From Siderastrea siderea (taxonomy: Eukaryota; Cnidaria; Anthozoa; Scleractinia; Rhizangiidae), in assembly GCA_964030785.1 (NCBI GenBank), contig OZ034974.1:47998355-48062354 (forward strand): a DNA stretch of 64,000 nucleotides, in the 5' to 3' direction. Positions 22,195-34,200 of the stretch are shown in pieces. Under the pieces are notes generated by a model. That model had not been told where the DNA came from, made no database searches, and saw only the letters and a program-made list of their open reading frames with translations. Position 1 is the first letter of the stretch; the number at the start of each line of letters is the position of its first letter. A program made the position numbers and the translations under genes.

Positions 22195-25095
22195 AGTTAT
22201 AGGGCCAGGGGTGGGGTGAGATAGCGAATAGTGCGTTGATATCAAAGTATTTCATTTAGAACCCACAGCAGCCCATATTTGATCATAAATCTGGTTAGAT
22301 TTACCATGTTACTGTAACGGCACGAATCGAAGAAATGTGAGCGATATTTCACATGTGAACTACATAGGTGGTTTCATGACATGGGATGTAATCTACTAGC
22401 TGTCAAGGAAACCCTTTTTTTGTCTCTCTTGATACTCGGAGTTGATCACCGACTCCGGAAATCCCGACCAATTTCCACGTACCATAAACATTTGGCAGGT
22501 TTTAATTCATGTGGATTGTTCTCGCTCCGCAAAAAAAAAGGAAAAAATTCTGCTCGTACAGTGTTTGTACTGGCCTAAAATTATCCGGGAGTAAACCTCT
22601 CATTCATCTCGAATGCCTGCCTTTGTGTGTGTGTGTGTCGCTTGTAGTCCTTGCGTTTTATTTTCTTGTTTTTGAGCAGCAAAATATCCTTTAATTCTTG
22701 GAGATTGTACGCTGGGTATTAAGTGGGGGGGGGGGGGAATGGGGGGTTTAAACCTCCCGCTCCCGTATTTTTTGGCTCCCGCCCGTTTGCATTTTTTCGA
22801 TTGCGAAATATTGCGTAATGTTGCGTAATTTTTCCCTTTTTCTCCCGCTTTCCGCCACCTTGGGAATCCCGCTTCCCGCCCCTTCTTCTCCCGGCTCCCG
22901 TACACCTCCCGCCCCCTTTTCTCCCGGTCTCCCGCCCCCCTGTCCCCCCACTATTAAAGCACGTAGAATCACGAGTAATACGTCGAATACGCATCCTCCC
23001 TAGCGGAAAGGTAATAGGTTCAAAAATAGATCGAGAATGAATAAAGGTAGAGCTAGGTGATGCAAGAAAGTGCGAAATAATTGAGCAAAAAGAAATCCTT
23101 GTCGGATTGCCCGTCGTAAGTTTGATTATGTTGTAATCTAACGAATAAACAAGGAAAGCGAGGCGAGCGCGAAAATCGCGAAACGCGCTTGTCGAGCCGG
23201 CTCACACTAGCGGTTCGATACGCGCGTTGTTCACTTTTCAACGCGGCAGGCAGACGATTCAACGCGGCAGGCGAATTCGCGCTCGCTTGCTTGTTCGTTT
23301 TCCTCGTATATATCTTAGCGTAAAGAGAGACTGCTCATAGTCTATCGCTGGCAAAAAGTCTGGTCGAAAACGAATGCGACTTATCGGACATGAAGCGATC
23401 TGGACACTGCGGGAAGTGAAATATTATACCGCTGCAAGCGGATATATCTGTTATCTTGACCTTGGTTACCGACCTAAACCAAACGAGAAATCCATGTCGA
23501 GGGTCGAGGGTAACTTTTTTTCGCAATTTTTTTTAATTAATAAAGAAAAATGAAACCGAATTTAACTAAAATAATTAAATATAATAAATGAAAAAAGAAA
23601 ACTTAAACCGACGTTAACCATTTTAAAGATACGGATTGCACGTGGACAGAAGTAATGTGCTCCTGACGTGGACATTAGATCTTTTTATACGGGGACATCG
23701 CCCCAAAACATAGCGAGTGGGAGGTGGGGTGAGATAATGAATAGCACGTGGACATCCCAGTTTGTCTTTAAAAGCCTGATTAGTTTTCAAAGAATTACAT
23801 TTAGAACCCAGAGAAAGCCCATATTCGATTATAAATCTGGTTAGATTTTTCGTGTTAGGGGAGTCGCGAGGTTTTTTAAGAGTGGTCACGATTTCCGGTG
23901 TCGGCACAAAATCGATATTTGAAGGCGCTTCCCCATACAGCAGTTTTTTGCTCGATTCGAGAATATGGATTCCTCTTTCAATCCACGAGTCGAAGAAATG
24001 TGACAAAAAACGAAAAAGCGCGATGTTTTTATAGCTGGTTTCACAACATGGTGTGTAATCCAACTGTCAAGATCCAAATACTCTACTCCAACTCAACGGA
24101 ATTGCTGTGGTTCTAAAGAGGATACATGATATTCATGCAAATATATCAATTTCTAATTATCTTTCACATAAACAAAGGAGATTTCCTTTGTTTTCCAACA
24201 CCGGAAATCGCGACCAGGTACCGTGTATCATGAAAATTGCGCAGTTTTTACTTTTTGGCGGTTTTTGGCTGATTGTTCTCGATCCGCAAAAATCGAATCG
24301 AGCAAAAAACTGCTGTACTTGCTTGCAATATGGGAAAGCGCCTTCAAATATCGATTTAGTGCCGACACCGGAAATCGCGACCATTTTTTTAAACCTCGCG
24401 ACTCCCCTAGATTTGTTTTGCAATTTGTCGCTGCCATCACTTCTTGCGTTTAAACCTCATTCTTATTAAAATGACTTTTCCAAAACTTTAACTACGAAAT
24501 GGAACTCTGGTGGACACCATTGCCTGCCGATATTTTCCGTGGGCAAAACATAGAAGTTGATAAATGTGACCGATTCTGCCCGAGAAATTTTGTTGTTTGG
24601 AGCTTGGACATGTCAAGAGACTTTCCTTGACAGCTGGATTACACCCCATATTGTGAAACCATTTATAAAACCATCGCGCTTTTTCTTCGCTTTTTTTTTT
24701 TTTGACACATTTCTTCGCTCCCTTGGCAAAATTTCTATTGTCTTGGGCGGCATTTACGATGGAATCAGTTGGCGTTTATTTACGTACTGATTCTGGCCGT
24801 GAAATTTTGATTGTCCGAATCTTTGACATGTCAAGAGACCCCAAGGAAACAAAAGAGATCAAAAGGGTTTCATTGACAGCTGACTTTCCATGTTGTAAAA
24901 CCAGTTATGTAGTATACACACGAGTCATATGAAATCACGTTTTATGGCATATTTCTTTGATTTGTGGTATTACTGTAACACGGTGAATCTAACCAGATCT
25001 AATATTAAATATGGGCTTCTGTGGGTTCTAAATGTAATTCTTTGAAAACGAATTGGGATGTCCACGACGTGCTATTCACCTCACCCTACAAAAAC
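22195..25095. repeat. cluster of nested inverted and direct repeats
   Basis: A block containing GGTGGGGTGAGATA, GAACCCA and ATAAATCTGGTTAGATTT occurs at 22205-22310 and 23720-23855, and inverted at 24985-25085. Inside, 23860-23970 (GAGTCGCGAGG ... GGTGTCGGCACAAAATCGAT ... TTTTTTGCTCGATTCGAG) is inverted at 24290-24415. Also, 23990-24060 is inverted at 24640-24720. The result is a stack of hairpins, most simply non-autonomous DNA elements inserted into each other. No protein is supported. Open frames here are palindrome shadows. Confidence 0.65.
23141..23345. mobile_element. MITE-like inverted repeat, family 1, copy 2
   Basis: This is related to 1070-1297. It has AAACAAGGAAAGCGAGGCGA, then GCGCGAAA, a CACTAGCGGTTCGATACGCG centre, and a GCTTGCTTGTTCG...GAGAGACTGCTCATAGT end. 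It is more diverged, and the GCGAG-rich left arm is shorter than in copy 1. Confidence 0.55.
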
Positions 25096-27650
25096 CGCAG
25101 TTTCCAGTGACTGCCAGAGATCCTAAACATATGAAAGTGTTGTACACGTTCTCCTGGTACGGCGGTACGGCGTCCGCTTTCTCGGTGATTTTCAGCTCTA
25201 CATAACCTTGCTCAGTCATATTCGTGTCGCACGGAAGAACGGAGAACTGAAAATTTGTTTTCAAATGCGAAGCTACATATAGCACCGCGTGCATGTCATT
25301 GTCCAGGCCAATCAAATTTTGTCGGAATGCTTTGAGATCCTTTGACTGATTTATACCAGATACAGCAGATAAAGTGATAATTATTTATCTGACTATAAAG
25401 GCTACACCTTCACATGTTCTTTATTTTTTTTGGAAATAGCTGTACATAGTAAAGATTCGGTGAGAGTTACAAGATATTTTGGTTGGAAAACAGATTCACT
25501 CATGTTCTACGTGCCGCATGGTCAAAATATAAAAAACAATGGGTTTGATCCAAAGGTACGACCCTTGCGTTTTCTTTGTAAAACCGCGATTTTATAACTC
25601 TCACAAAAATGTTCTATTTTGAAATGTGCGCTCCTCTCAAAATGCTAGAAGCACTCTTTTTCAGGATTGTCTGAGTGCAAACAAGACTTTCATTGGCGGA
25701 ACAAAAAAAAAAAAAAGAAACTTGACTCAAATATTGTTTACCGGAAACAAAGGATTACCGCTCCTTTTCAAAGTTTGTAGCTAACCCGACATGGTCCGTT
25801 TCCAGAAGTTGTTCTACAATTCCATTCTCAGCATTCTACGTCGGTAGGAAAATAAAACGAAAGCAAGCTTGTTGAGAACTAGGGTAGTATTATGTCACAT
25901 GCAATGTGAAGACACAAGACAAATAGAGACTCAGCACTCCAAGCAGCCTCGCTATTTTAAATAAACGGCTGCCTTGAGACTTGTGTTCCAGTAGTGCTCT
26001 TATTTAAAGGCGCCAAGTCCCGCTTGTCATCCCGGGTTGTCATAATATTTCACATTTCCCTTATTTGAGCAACATAATCGTAACCATTTACCCAGCAGCT
26101 CTGCCATCTTTACACAACAAGATCACCAAACGGCCAAAACAGACTTTTGGTGGTTTGAACCGTAACGCATATGGACTAATCGATAAACGAATACACCATA
26201 TTGCCGCAGAAAATTATATCAAAAAGGGCAGGCCAACAACGCAATAAAACTTTCATAATCCAGAAAATTTCTTTCCAACATCTCGACTTATTTCGCATAT
26301 TTAGGAGCTATTAGTTTATCAGAAGCCCACCACAATTAACCATAATAACTAAAGAAAAGGCCATAAACAACTAAGTGTGTGGACTCAAACTTATCACAAC
26401 GAGTACGAAGTACCCTAGATTACAACGCGAGATGCGAGAGATGAAAGCGAGGACAATGATGTGTTGAATGTGTCGCTCCCCTTTAAATTATTTCGTTCTT
26501 ACTAACTTACTTGCGAGTATCTATTTTCGTTCATATTTAATACAAATGAAAGTAAAACAACACAAGTTTTGTAATAAAAATGTTATTGTTTCGCTGACCG
26601 TTGCGAAATTATTTTGCATAGCCGAGGTATCATCATGAGCGACAAAAATTTTAATTACAACCTATAGGGTCAGCACGATTAAGTAAGAAAAGTGAGCGAC
26701 ACATTCAAAGTCGTTGGCTTTCATGGTGTTCAATAGATTCTGGGATCTCTTGCATTCATTTTATGAGGGCGGCATGTTTTGGTTAATGGCTCGCATGCCT
26801 CACATGGCTAGCACTTTGATAGTGCATCCCCGATTTTAAATATAAAGTAATTTTCAAGTTAAAATCGTGCTGCGAGGGGCAACGAGCCAAGTAGCCTTTC
26901 AAACCGTGGTAGCGGTTTTCGTAAATATTTTGCTAATAGACCTCTGAAACAGGTTATACTGACAGACAGCACGAAATATAATCACCATGCGAGCATATTT
27001 TAGCCATTTTTGAAATTATAATGTCCTTCTTACCTTGAGATGTTAACGGTTCTTTTTGTTCACATCTCCGCTGCGTCTGAAGTCAGTCCATCGGAGCCGC
27101 AACAACGCTTTTTATTATCTGGGAGGAATCAAAGTACTCAAATTTAGTGAATAGGATCCACTCAGATATTTCCAAAATACGATGATTCAAAACGCCTGGA
27201 TCGCTAATTTAACAACCCAGGTAAAAAACAAATAATTTCTTATTAGCTGAATATCTGAAAATTCCATTCCTAAGTTTTCGGGTGATGTATCATTCTAATT
27301 AAGATGTTTCAGTGAAAGGACAGTAGAAAACCAGCGTAACTTTAAGACCAGGAGAATGGCGAAATAGACTCCTACGGCGTTAAAATGGTATGGTCTATTT
27401 AGTCGGTTATTCAGTGCGTATGGACAGAAAGTAAATACTAATACTAGCGAGAAGTGAATAACTGCTTACCGTTTTAGACCGAAATATAGGTTCCTGATCA
27501 AGAAGATATCCCAAAACACCAATTTGTAGAAACAAGTTCTTAAGTGTAAACGACGTTGAAGGACGTGGTCATATCACCGCGTGGTTTATGAAAAGTGAGA
27601 TGCTTGTTTTCACTCTAATTGACAATGAGTCGTCTGATACTCCAAAAAGG
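25096..27650. other. insertion interior, no gene seen
   Basis: About 2.5 kb without a supported gene, RNA or clear repeat. A 60-codon frame at 26065 and a 79-codon frame at 25076 have no family features. Confidence 0.45.
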
Positions 27651-29613
27651 GGAATCCTGAAACCTCGAGTTGGACATCGAGTTCGAGTTCGAGTTGGACT
27701 TCGCGTTGGTCTTCGAGTTGCACTTCGAGTTGATCTTTGAACTGTACTTACTTTCCTTTCTTTCATCTTTGTTTCATTTTTTTTTCGTAGATCGTCACGC
27801 GCTCGCAATTTTCACAAAAAAAATTCTGCACACGGAGGAAAAAAAAACAATTCGAACACTCCAAAACCCACGAGAAATCCTTGCTGACTAAGAAGGCGAA
27901 AAGAGCTCATTCTCCAACCTCTTCCCTTGCAGAATCAAAATGGACCCCTTAAGGTATAACACATCTATAACCTGGAATCTTGATTCTTTTTGTCACGAAA
28001 TATCTCTTGAAATCATGGAATGCTGAAAATGGTTCCAAGCGCAACATTTGTCATTTATATGGCTATAGATCACACTCCGTGATGCGAAACACAACATCCT
28101 GCAACAGAATTAAACAAATAAGCCGGGCCCGGTTGTAGATAATATTTCAGATCCTTTATTGTCACAAATATAAGATGAGCTAAGTGTATACTTTACTTAG
28201 TCACTTAAAAAAATTTTTTTCAACTCGAAGTCTAACTCGAACTCGAACTCGAACTCGAACTCGAAGTCCAACTCGAACATGTACGACTCCCTCCAAAAAG
28301 GGGCGTAGAAGAGGTTTACCGGGAGTCGTACATGTTCGAGTTGGACTTCGAGTTCGAGTTCGAGTTCGAGTTAGACTTCGAGTTGGACTTCGAGTTGAAA
28401 AAAATTTTTTTAAGTGACTAAGTAAAGTATACACTTAGCTCAGGGCACCGTAAGCCACGTGAGTTTGCCATTTTGAATTAGCCACAGAAAGCTAATAAGC
28501 CAGTACTGCACTGCAGTTTTACAACAAGTCAAACTTGAATTCGTTTATATATTTCCTTGAGGAGTTAGTTTCTATAGTTTGTTCAGGTTGTTGAAGGAAG
28601 CTACGGACAATTACTAATAAAGGTAGCACACTTTAGTGGGGTAGGGGGCAACAAGTCTCTACCAAATCAATTAATTCAATTAAATCGGTTGTAATTTTCA
28701 TAGCGAACGGTATATAAAATGGGGTTGGAAGGCCTGCGCGACTCCTACTTCACGTCTTTGTTCGCCGCGCCTTTTCTCGATCGTTTGACCAATTTTGCTT
28801 CTTGTGTTTTTGTATTGGGTTTAGTTTGGAGGATTTTTATAAAGTGACTGAATTGAGCCGTTACAACTTAGGCGTCGCATTTTTTAAGACTTTGATCTCG
28901 AGGTCATATCTCATCAATTTTCTGATAACCGGTGGATTCTTGTGTCTCGCACTGTTTGTTATTCTCAGTTAAATTTGACCTCTGATCGTTTGTACGACTT
29001 AATGTGGTTTTTATGCCGCTTGTGGTGGCATATTAGGTTCGTTGAATTTGGCTCGTTTAGGAACTTGATAGGGTTTTTCAGCCTCTCATCTTATATTTGT
29101 GACAATAAAGGATCTGAAATATTATCTACAACCGGGCCCGGCTTATTTGTTTAATTCTGTTGCAGGATGTTGTGTTTCGCATCACGGAGTGTGATCTATA
29201 GCCATATAAATGACAAATGTTGCGCTTGGAACCATTTTCAGCATTCCATGATTTCAAGAGATATTTCGTGACAAAAAGAATCAAGATTCCAGGTTATAGA
29301 TGTGTTATACCTTAAGGGGTCCATTTTGATTCTGCAAGGGAAGAGGTTGGAGAATGAGCTCTTTTCGCCTTCTTAGTCAGCAAGGATTTCTCGTGGGTTT
29401 TGGAGTGTTCGAATTGTTTTTTTTTCCTCCGTGTGCAGAATTTTTTTTGTGAAAATTGCGAGCGCGTGACGATCTACGAAAAAAAAATGAAACAAAGATG
29501 AAAGAAAGGAAAGTAAGTACAGTTCAAAGATCAACTCGAAGTGCAACTCGAAGACCAACTCGAAGTCCAACTCGAACTCGAACTCGATGTCCAACTCGAG
29601 GTTTCAGGATTCC
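27651..29613. mobile_element. fold-back element with 528-bp arms
   Basis: The arms at 27651-28178 and 29085-29613 are inverted and almost identical. The one difference I noticed is CGCGTTGG against CGAGTTGG. Outer ends are GGAATCCTGAAACCTCGAG and its complement. The outer 80 bp are 6- and 12-bp words of the AACTCGAAGTCC type. The centre contains a second palindrome (28177-28441) and about 640 bp of unique sequence with TATATAAAATGG at about 28711 and AATAAAG at 29104. Open frames in the arms read the subrepeats as (EF)n or (TR)n and are not genes. Confidence 0.8.
28177..28441. mobile_element. inner 265-bp palindromic element
   Basis: The sequence runs from GAGCTAAGTGTATACTTTAC to GTAAAGTATACACTTAGCTC as a palindrome with arms of about 115 bp. 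The arms contain the same AACTCGAAGTC subrepeats as the larger fold-back. The loop is TCCAAAAAGGGGCGTAGAAG plus AGGTTTACC. The same open frame exists on both strands as a consequence. Confidence 0.85.
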
Positions 29614-29985
29614 CGAGGTTTACCAGACACAGATGTCATACTGTTTGGATCCCTGTCAATAAAGGTGTTTATTTGCGTTTATCATGTTTATTGCATTCTC
29701 GTGCGTCAATACCAATCGACGTTGGCCATGGTGACCTCCATGCGAGAAACAAACCTAAATTTTTTTTTCCTGCAACCCGCCTTTCACTGTGTGTCAGTGA
29801 GCCAGGAAGTGGGCGCTGTGTATCTTTTTACAGCAAAAATTGTTTCAGAAGAAGAAAACGTCAGCAAGCAATCATTTCCTAACTATTTCCCAGCAAATTG
29901 TTCATTTTGATATGTTACTTCCCAGCCAGCATCATGCTGCATGCGGAGCGGGTATTTTGTATATCGGCTCCACTAAGCACTCCTG

Positions 29986-30662
29986 TTAAAGCTATTGCCC
30001 CAAATTGGCCTCAAATCAGGGCGACCTTGAAATAATTTTTCTTCTTCAGCTGGAAGCACAGGGCATAACACTCTATCAACTTGCGACTCCAGTTCACGGT
30101 TAACAGGTTCAAAATACCAGTCTCATGAATTCAGTTTGGGGTCACTTGAGCAAGATGAATAACACGATCGCCAATATACAACTGGTTGGTTATTTCCCAA
30201 AGCACTGCATAACATAATTCGATCAAACGTTTCCAGCAGAAAAGCTGCAAATCCGATGCCACTACAATCCAAGAGCGCTGGATCCACAACACAAACCGCA
30301 GAAGCTGTTGATATTTTACCTCGGTTTGTCCTAGTTGCCGCGAGAAAGCCATTCGCTTTCACAAGAACTTTTGTCACATCTTCAGCCGTCCGTAAACTTG
30401 TGTTGATAATGCGTGTCTTTGATGTTAAAAGTTTAGGGAAATCGAGCAGTATTTTTCCATACAATTGGTAATATTTATACAGTAAACAAAGCAAAACAGC
30501 AAAAGTTAATAAAAACATCGGATACCGAAAAATGAAACGTAAAAACCTGACGCGCTGTGGCCTACACATCATTACATATTCTGGTGCGTTTTTACTGACA
30601 ACATATAAAATTGATTGATATTGCTGGCGTGTTTTTGCTGATGCTATCTTATCAAGCCACAA
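29986..30662 (-). pseudogene. gene B exon 1, 5' part, with nonsense codon
   Basis: It encodes a basic N-terminus with MMCRPQRVRF, a hydrophobic anchor (YPMFLLTFAVLLCLLYKYY), ANGFLAATRTNRG, CVVDPALLDC and CSSDPKLNS. Then comes TGA at 30123-30125, where C has TGG (NS-W-DWYFEP). After the TGA the frame continues DWYFEPVNRELESQVDRVLC and FQGRPDLRPIWGNSF up to the insertion at 29985. Two independent lesions make B a pseudogene. The remaining frame is well preserved, so inactivation looks recent. Confidence 0.85.
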
Positions 30663-30762
30663 AATGTAAATTACCGGGGCTTACTACCATTTTCGTTCAA
30701 CCCTGAAGCGTGACGATTTTTTCGCGGCTATCTCTAAAATGACGAACGGTGAATGGAGGAAA

Positions 30763-30925
30763 GAGGAACGGGGAACGGGGAACGGAAAACGCGGAACGGG
30801 GAACGGGGAACGGGGAACGGGGAACGGGGAACGGGGAACGGGGAACGGGGAACGGGGAACGGGGAACGGGGAACGGGGAACGGGGAACGGGGAACGGGGA
30901 ACGGGGAACGGGGAACGGGGAACTG
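30763..30925 (+). repeat. GGGGAAC 7-bp minisatellite, G-quadruplex type
   Basis: About 20 near-perfect copies of GGGGAAC. Four or more G4 runs separated by 3-nt loops satisfy the usual G-quadruplex pattern on the plus strand. The tract lies about 100 bp upstream of the gene B 5' part. Frames with repeated GERGTGN are a consequence of the repeat. Confidence 0.95.
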
Positions 30926-31075
30926 GGAATCTCTAAAATAGGGAATCTCTAAAACGGGGAATCTCTAAAATAGGGAATCTCTAAAATGGGGAATCTCTAA
31001 AATGGGGAATCTCTAAAATAGGGAATCTCCAAAATGGGGAATCTCTAAAACGGGGAATCTTAGTTTGCCAGTTCT
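30926..31075 (+). repeat. 15-bp minisatellite GGGAATCTCTAAAAT
   Basis: About nine copies of GGGGAATCTCTAAAA/T directly follow the GGGGAAC array and share its G-run. This suggests one array type arose from the other by slippage. Confidence 0.9.
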
Positions 31076-31220
31076 CCTCATAGACCTGGTCCGAAATCGA
31101 AAGCCGAACATTCCAAAATTCTAGCCGACCTTCCTTCCGAACAGATATTTACCGAAATTACTCGTTGGGTGCCCCTGACTTCTAACTGAGCCGGATTCAT
31201 ATACTGTTCATTACAAAAGC
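31076..31220. other. unique spacer between minisatellite and satellite
   Basis: A short non-repetitive stretch with no gene. Confidence 0.5.
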
Positions 31221-34200
31221 ACATTACACATGTAAGGTAATCATTAGCATATTACACATGTAAGGTAATCATTAGCACATTACACATGTAAGGTAATCAT
31301 TAGCACATTACACATGTAAGGTAATCATTAGCACATTACACATGTAAGGTAATCATTAGCACATTACACATGTAAGGTAATCATTAGCACATTACACATG
31401 TAAGGTAATCATTAGCACATTACACATGTAAGGTAATCATTAACACATTACACATGTAAGGTAATCATTAGCACATTACACATGTAAGGTAATCATTAAC
31501 ACATTACACATGTAAGGTAATCATTAGCACATTACACATGTAAGGTAATCATTAGCACATTACACATGTAAGGTAATCATTAACACATTACACATGTAAG
31601 GTAATCATTAGCACATTACACATGTAAGGTAATCATTAGCACATTACACATGTAAGGTAATCATTAGCACATTACACATGTAAGGTAATCATTAGCACAT
31701 TACACATGTAAGGTAATCATTAGCACATTACACATGTAAGGTAATCATTAGCATATTGCACATGTAAGGTAATCATTAGCACATTACACATGTAAGGTAA
31801 TCATTAGCACATTACACATGTAAAGTAATCATTAGCACATTACACATGTAAGGTAATCATTAGCACATTACACATGTAAGGTAATCATTAGCACATTACA
31901 CATGTAAGGTAATCATTAGCATATTACACATGTAAGGTAATCATTAGCACATTGCACATGTAAGGTAATCATTAGCACATTACACATGTAAGGTAATCAT
32001 TAGCACATTACACATGTAAGGTAATCATTAGCATATTGCACATGTAAGGTAATCATTAGCATATTACACATGTAAGGTAATCATTAGCACATTACACATG
32101 TAAGGTAATCATTAGCATATTACACATGTAAGGTAATCATTAGCATATTACACATGTAAGGTAATCATTAGCATATTGCACATGTAAGGTAATCATTAGC
32201 ATATTACACATGTAAGGTAATCATTAGCATATTACACATGTAAGGTAATCATTAGCATATTACACATGTAAGGTAATCATTAGCATATTACACATGTAAG
32301 GTAATCATTAGCATATTGCACATGTAAGGTAATCATTAGCACATTACACATGTAAGGTAATCATTAGCACATTACACATGTAAGGTAATCATAAGCATAT
32401 TACACATGTAAGGTAATCATTAGCATATTGCACATGTAAGGTAATCATTAGCATATTACACATGTAAGGTAATCATTAGCATATTACACATGTAAGGTAA
32501 TCATTAGCATATTACACATGTAAGGTAATCATTAGCATATTACACATGTAAGGTAATCATTAGCATATTGCACATGTAAGGTAATCATTAGCACATTACA
32601 CATGTAAGGTAATCATTAGCACATTACACATGTAAGGTAATCATTAGCATATTACACATGTAAGGTAATCATTAGCACATTACACATGTAAGGTAATCAT
32701 TAGCACATTACACATGTAAGGTAATCATTAGCACATTACACATGTAAGGTAATCATTAGCACATTACACATGTAAGGTAATCATTAGCACATTACACATG
32801 TAAGGTAATCATTAGCATATTACACATGTAAGGTAATCATTAGCATATTGCACATGTAAGGTAATCATTAGCATATTACACATGTAAGGTAATCATTAAC
32901 ACATTACACATGTAAGGTAATCATTAGCATATTACACATGTAAGGTAATCATTAGCACATTACACATGTAAGGTAATCATTAGCACATTACAAGGTAAGG
33001 TAATCATTAGCACATTACACATGTAAGGTAATCATTAGCACATTACACATGTAAGGTTATCATTTAAGCACATTACACATGTAAGGTAATCATTAGCACA
33101 TTACACATGTAAGGTAATCATTAGCACATTACACATGTAAGGTAATCATTAGCATATTACACATGTAAGGTAATCATTAGCACATTACACATGTAAGGTA
33201 ATCATTAGCACATTACACATGTAAGGTAATCATTAGCACATTACACATGTAAGGTAATCATTAGCACATTACACATGTAAGGTAATCATTAGCATATTAC
33301 ACATGTAAGGTAATCATTAGCACATTACACATGTAAGGTAATCATTAGCACATTACACATGTAAGGTAATCATTAACACATTACACATGTAAGGTAATCA
33401 TTAGCATATTACACATGTAAGGTAATCATTAGCACATTACACATGTAAGGTAATCATTAGCACATTACACATGTAAGGTAATCATTAGCATATTACACAT
33501 GTAAGGTAATCATTAGCATATTGCACATGTAAGGTAATCATTAGCACATTACACATGTAAGGTAATCATTAGCATATTACACATGTAAGGTAATCATTAG
33601 CATATTACACATGTAAGGTAATCATTAGCACATTACACATGTAAGGTAATCATTAGCACATTACACATGTAAGGTAATCATTAGCATATTACACATGTAA
33701 GGTAATCATTAGCATATTGCACATGTAAGGTAATCATTAGCACATTACACATGTAAGGTAATCATTAGCATATTACACATGTAAGGTAATCATTAGCATA
33801 TTACACATGTAAGGTAATCATTAGCACATTACACATGTAAGGTAATCATTAGCACATTACACATGTAAGGTAATCATTAGCACAATTACACATGTAAGGT
33901 AATCATTAGCATATTGCACATGTAAGGTAATCATTAGCATATTACACATGTAAGGTAATCATTAGCACATTACACATGTAAGGTAATCATTAGCATATTG
34001 CACATGTAAGGTAATCATTAGCATATTACACATGTAAGGTAATCATTAGCACATTACACATGTAAGGTAATCATTAGCACATTACACATGTAAGGTAATC
34101 ATTAGCACATTACACATGTAAGGTAATCATTAGCACATTACACATGTAAGGTAATCATTAGCATATTACACATGTAAGGTAATCATTAGCACATTACACA

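Larger units (their letters stand above)
18411..29985. mobile_element. 11,575-bp DNA element inserted in exon 1 of gene B
   Basis: The ends are CAGGAGTGCT (18411-18420) and AGCACTCCTG (29976-29985), perfect 10-bp inverted repeats. The flanking direct repeat TTAAAG occurs at 18405-18410 and 29986-29991. Paralogue C gives the empty site. CAG-G-x-G-T-G ends resemble hAT termini, but a 6-bp duplication is unusual for hAT, so the superfamily is left open. Both flanks carry scattered CCCAGCAAGC and CCAGCCAGC words. No transposase is encoded. The size comes from nested repeats: a 42-bp minisatellite, inverted repeats at 22-25 kb and a palindrome at 27.6-29.6 kb. It is either a non-autonomous element or a small element grown by later insertions. 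Confidence 0.8.

Noticed and set aside
27569..29662. Arg/Thr-rich and Glu/Phe-rich frames in the palindrome arms
   Set aside because: They mirror each other in the inverted arms and translate CTCGAA subrepeats. No protein family fits.
18411..29985. Polinton/Maverick element, suggested by the 6-bp duplication and size
   Set aside because: Terminal repeats are only 10 bp, do not begin AG, and there is no polymerase B, integrase or capsid frame.
30739..30952. Three overlapping GERGTGN-repeat frames
   Set aside because: Direct consequence of the GGGGAAC array.
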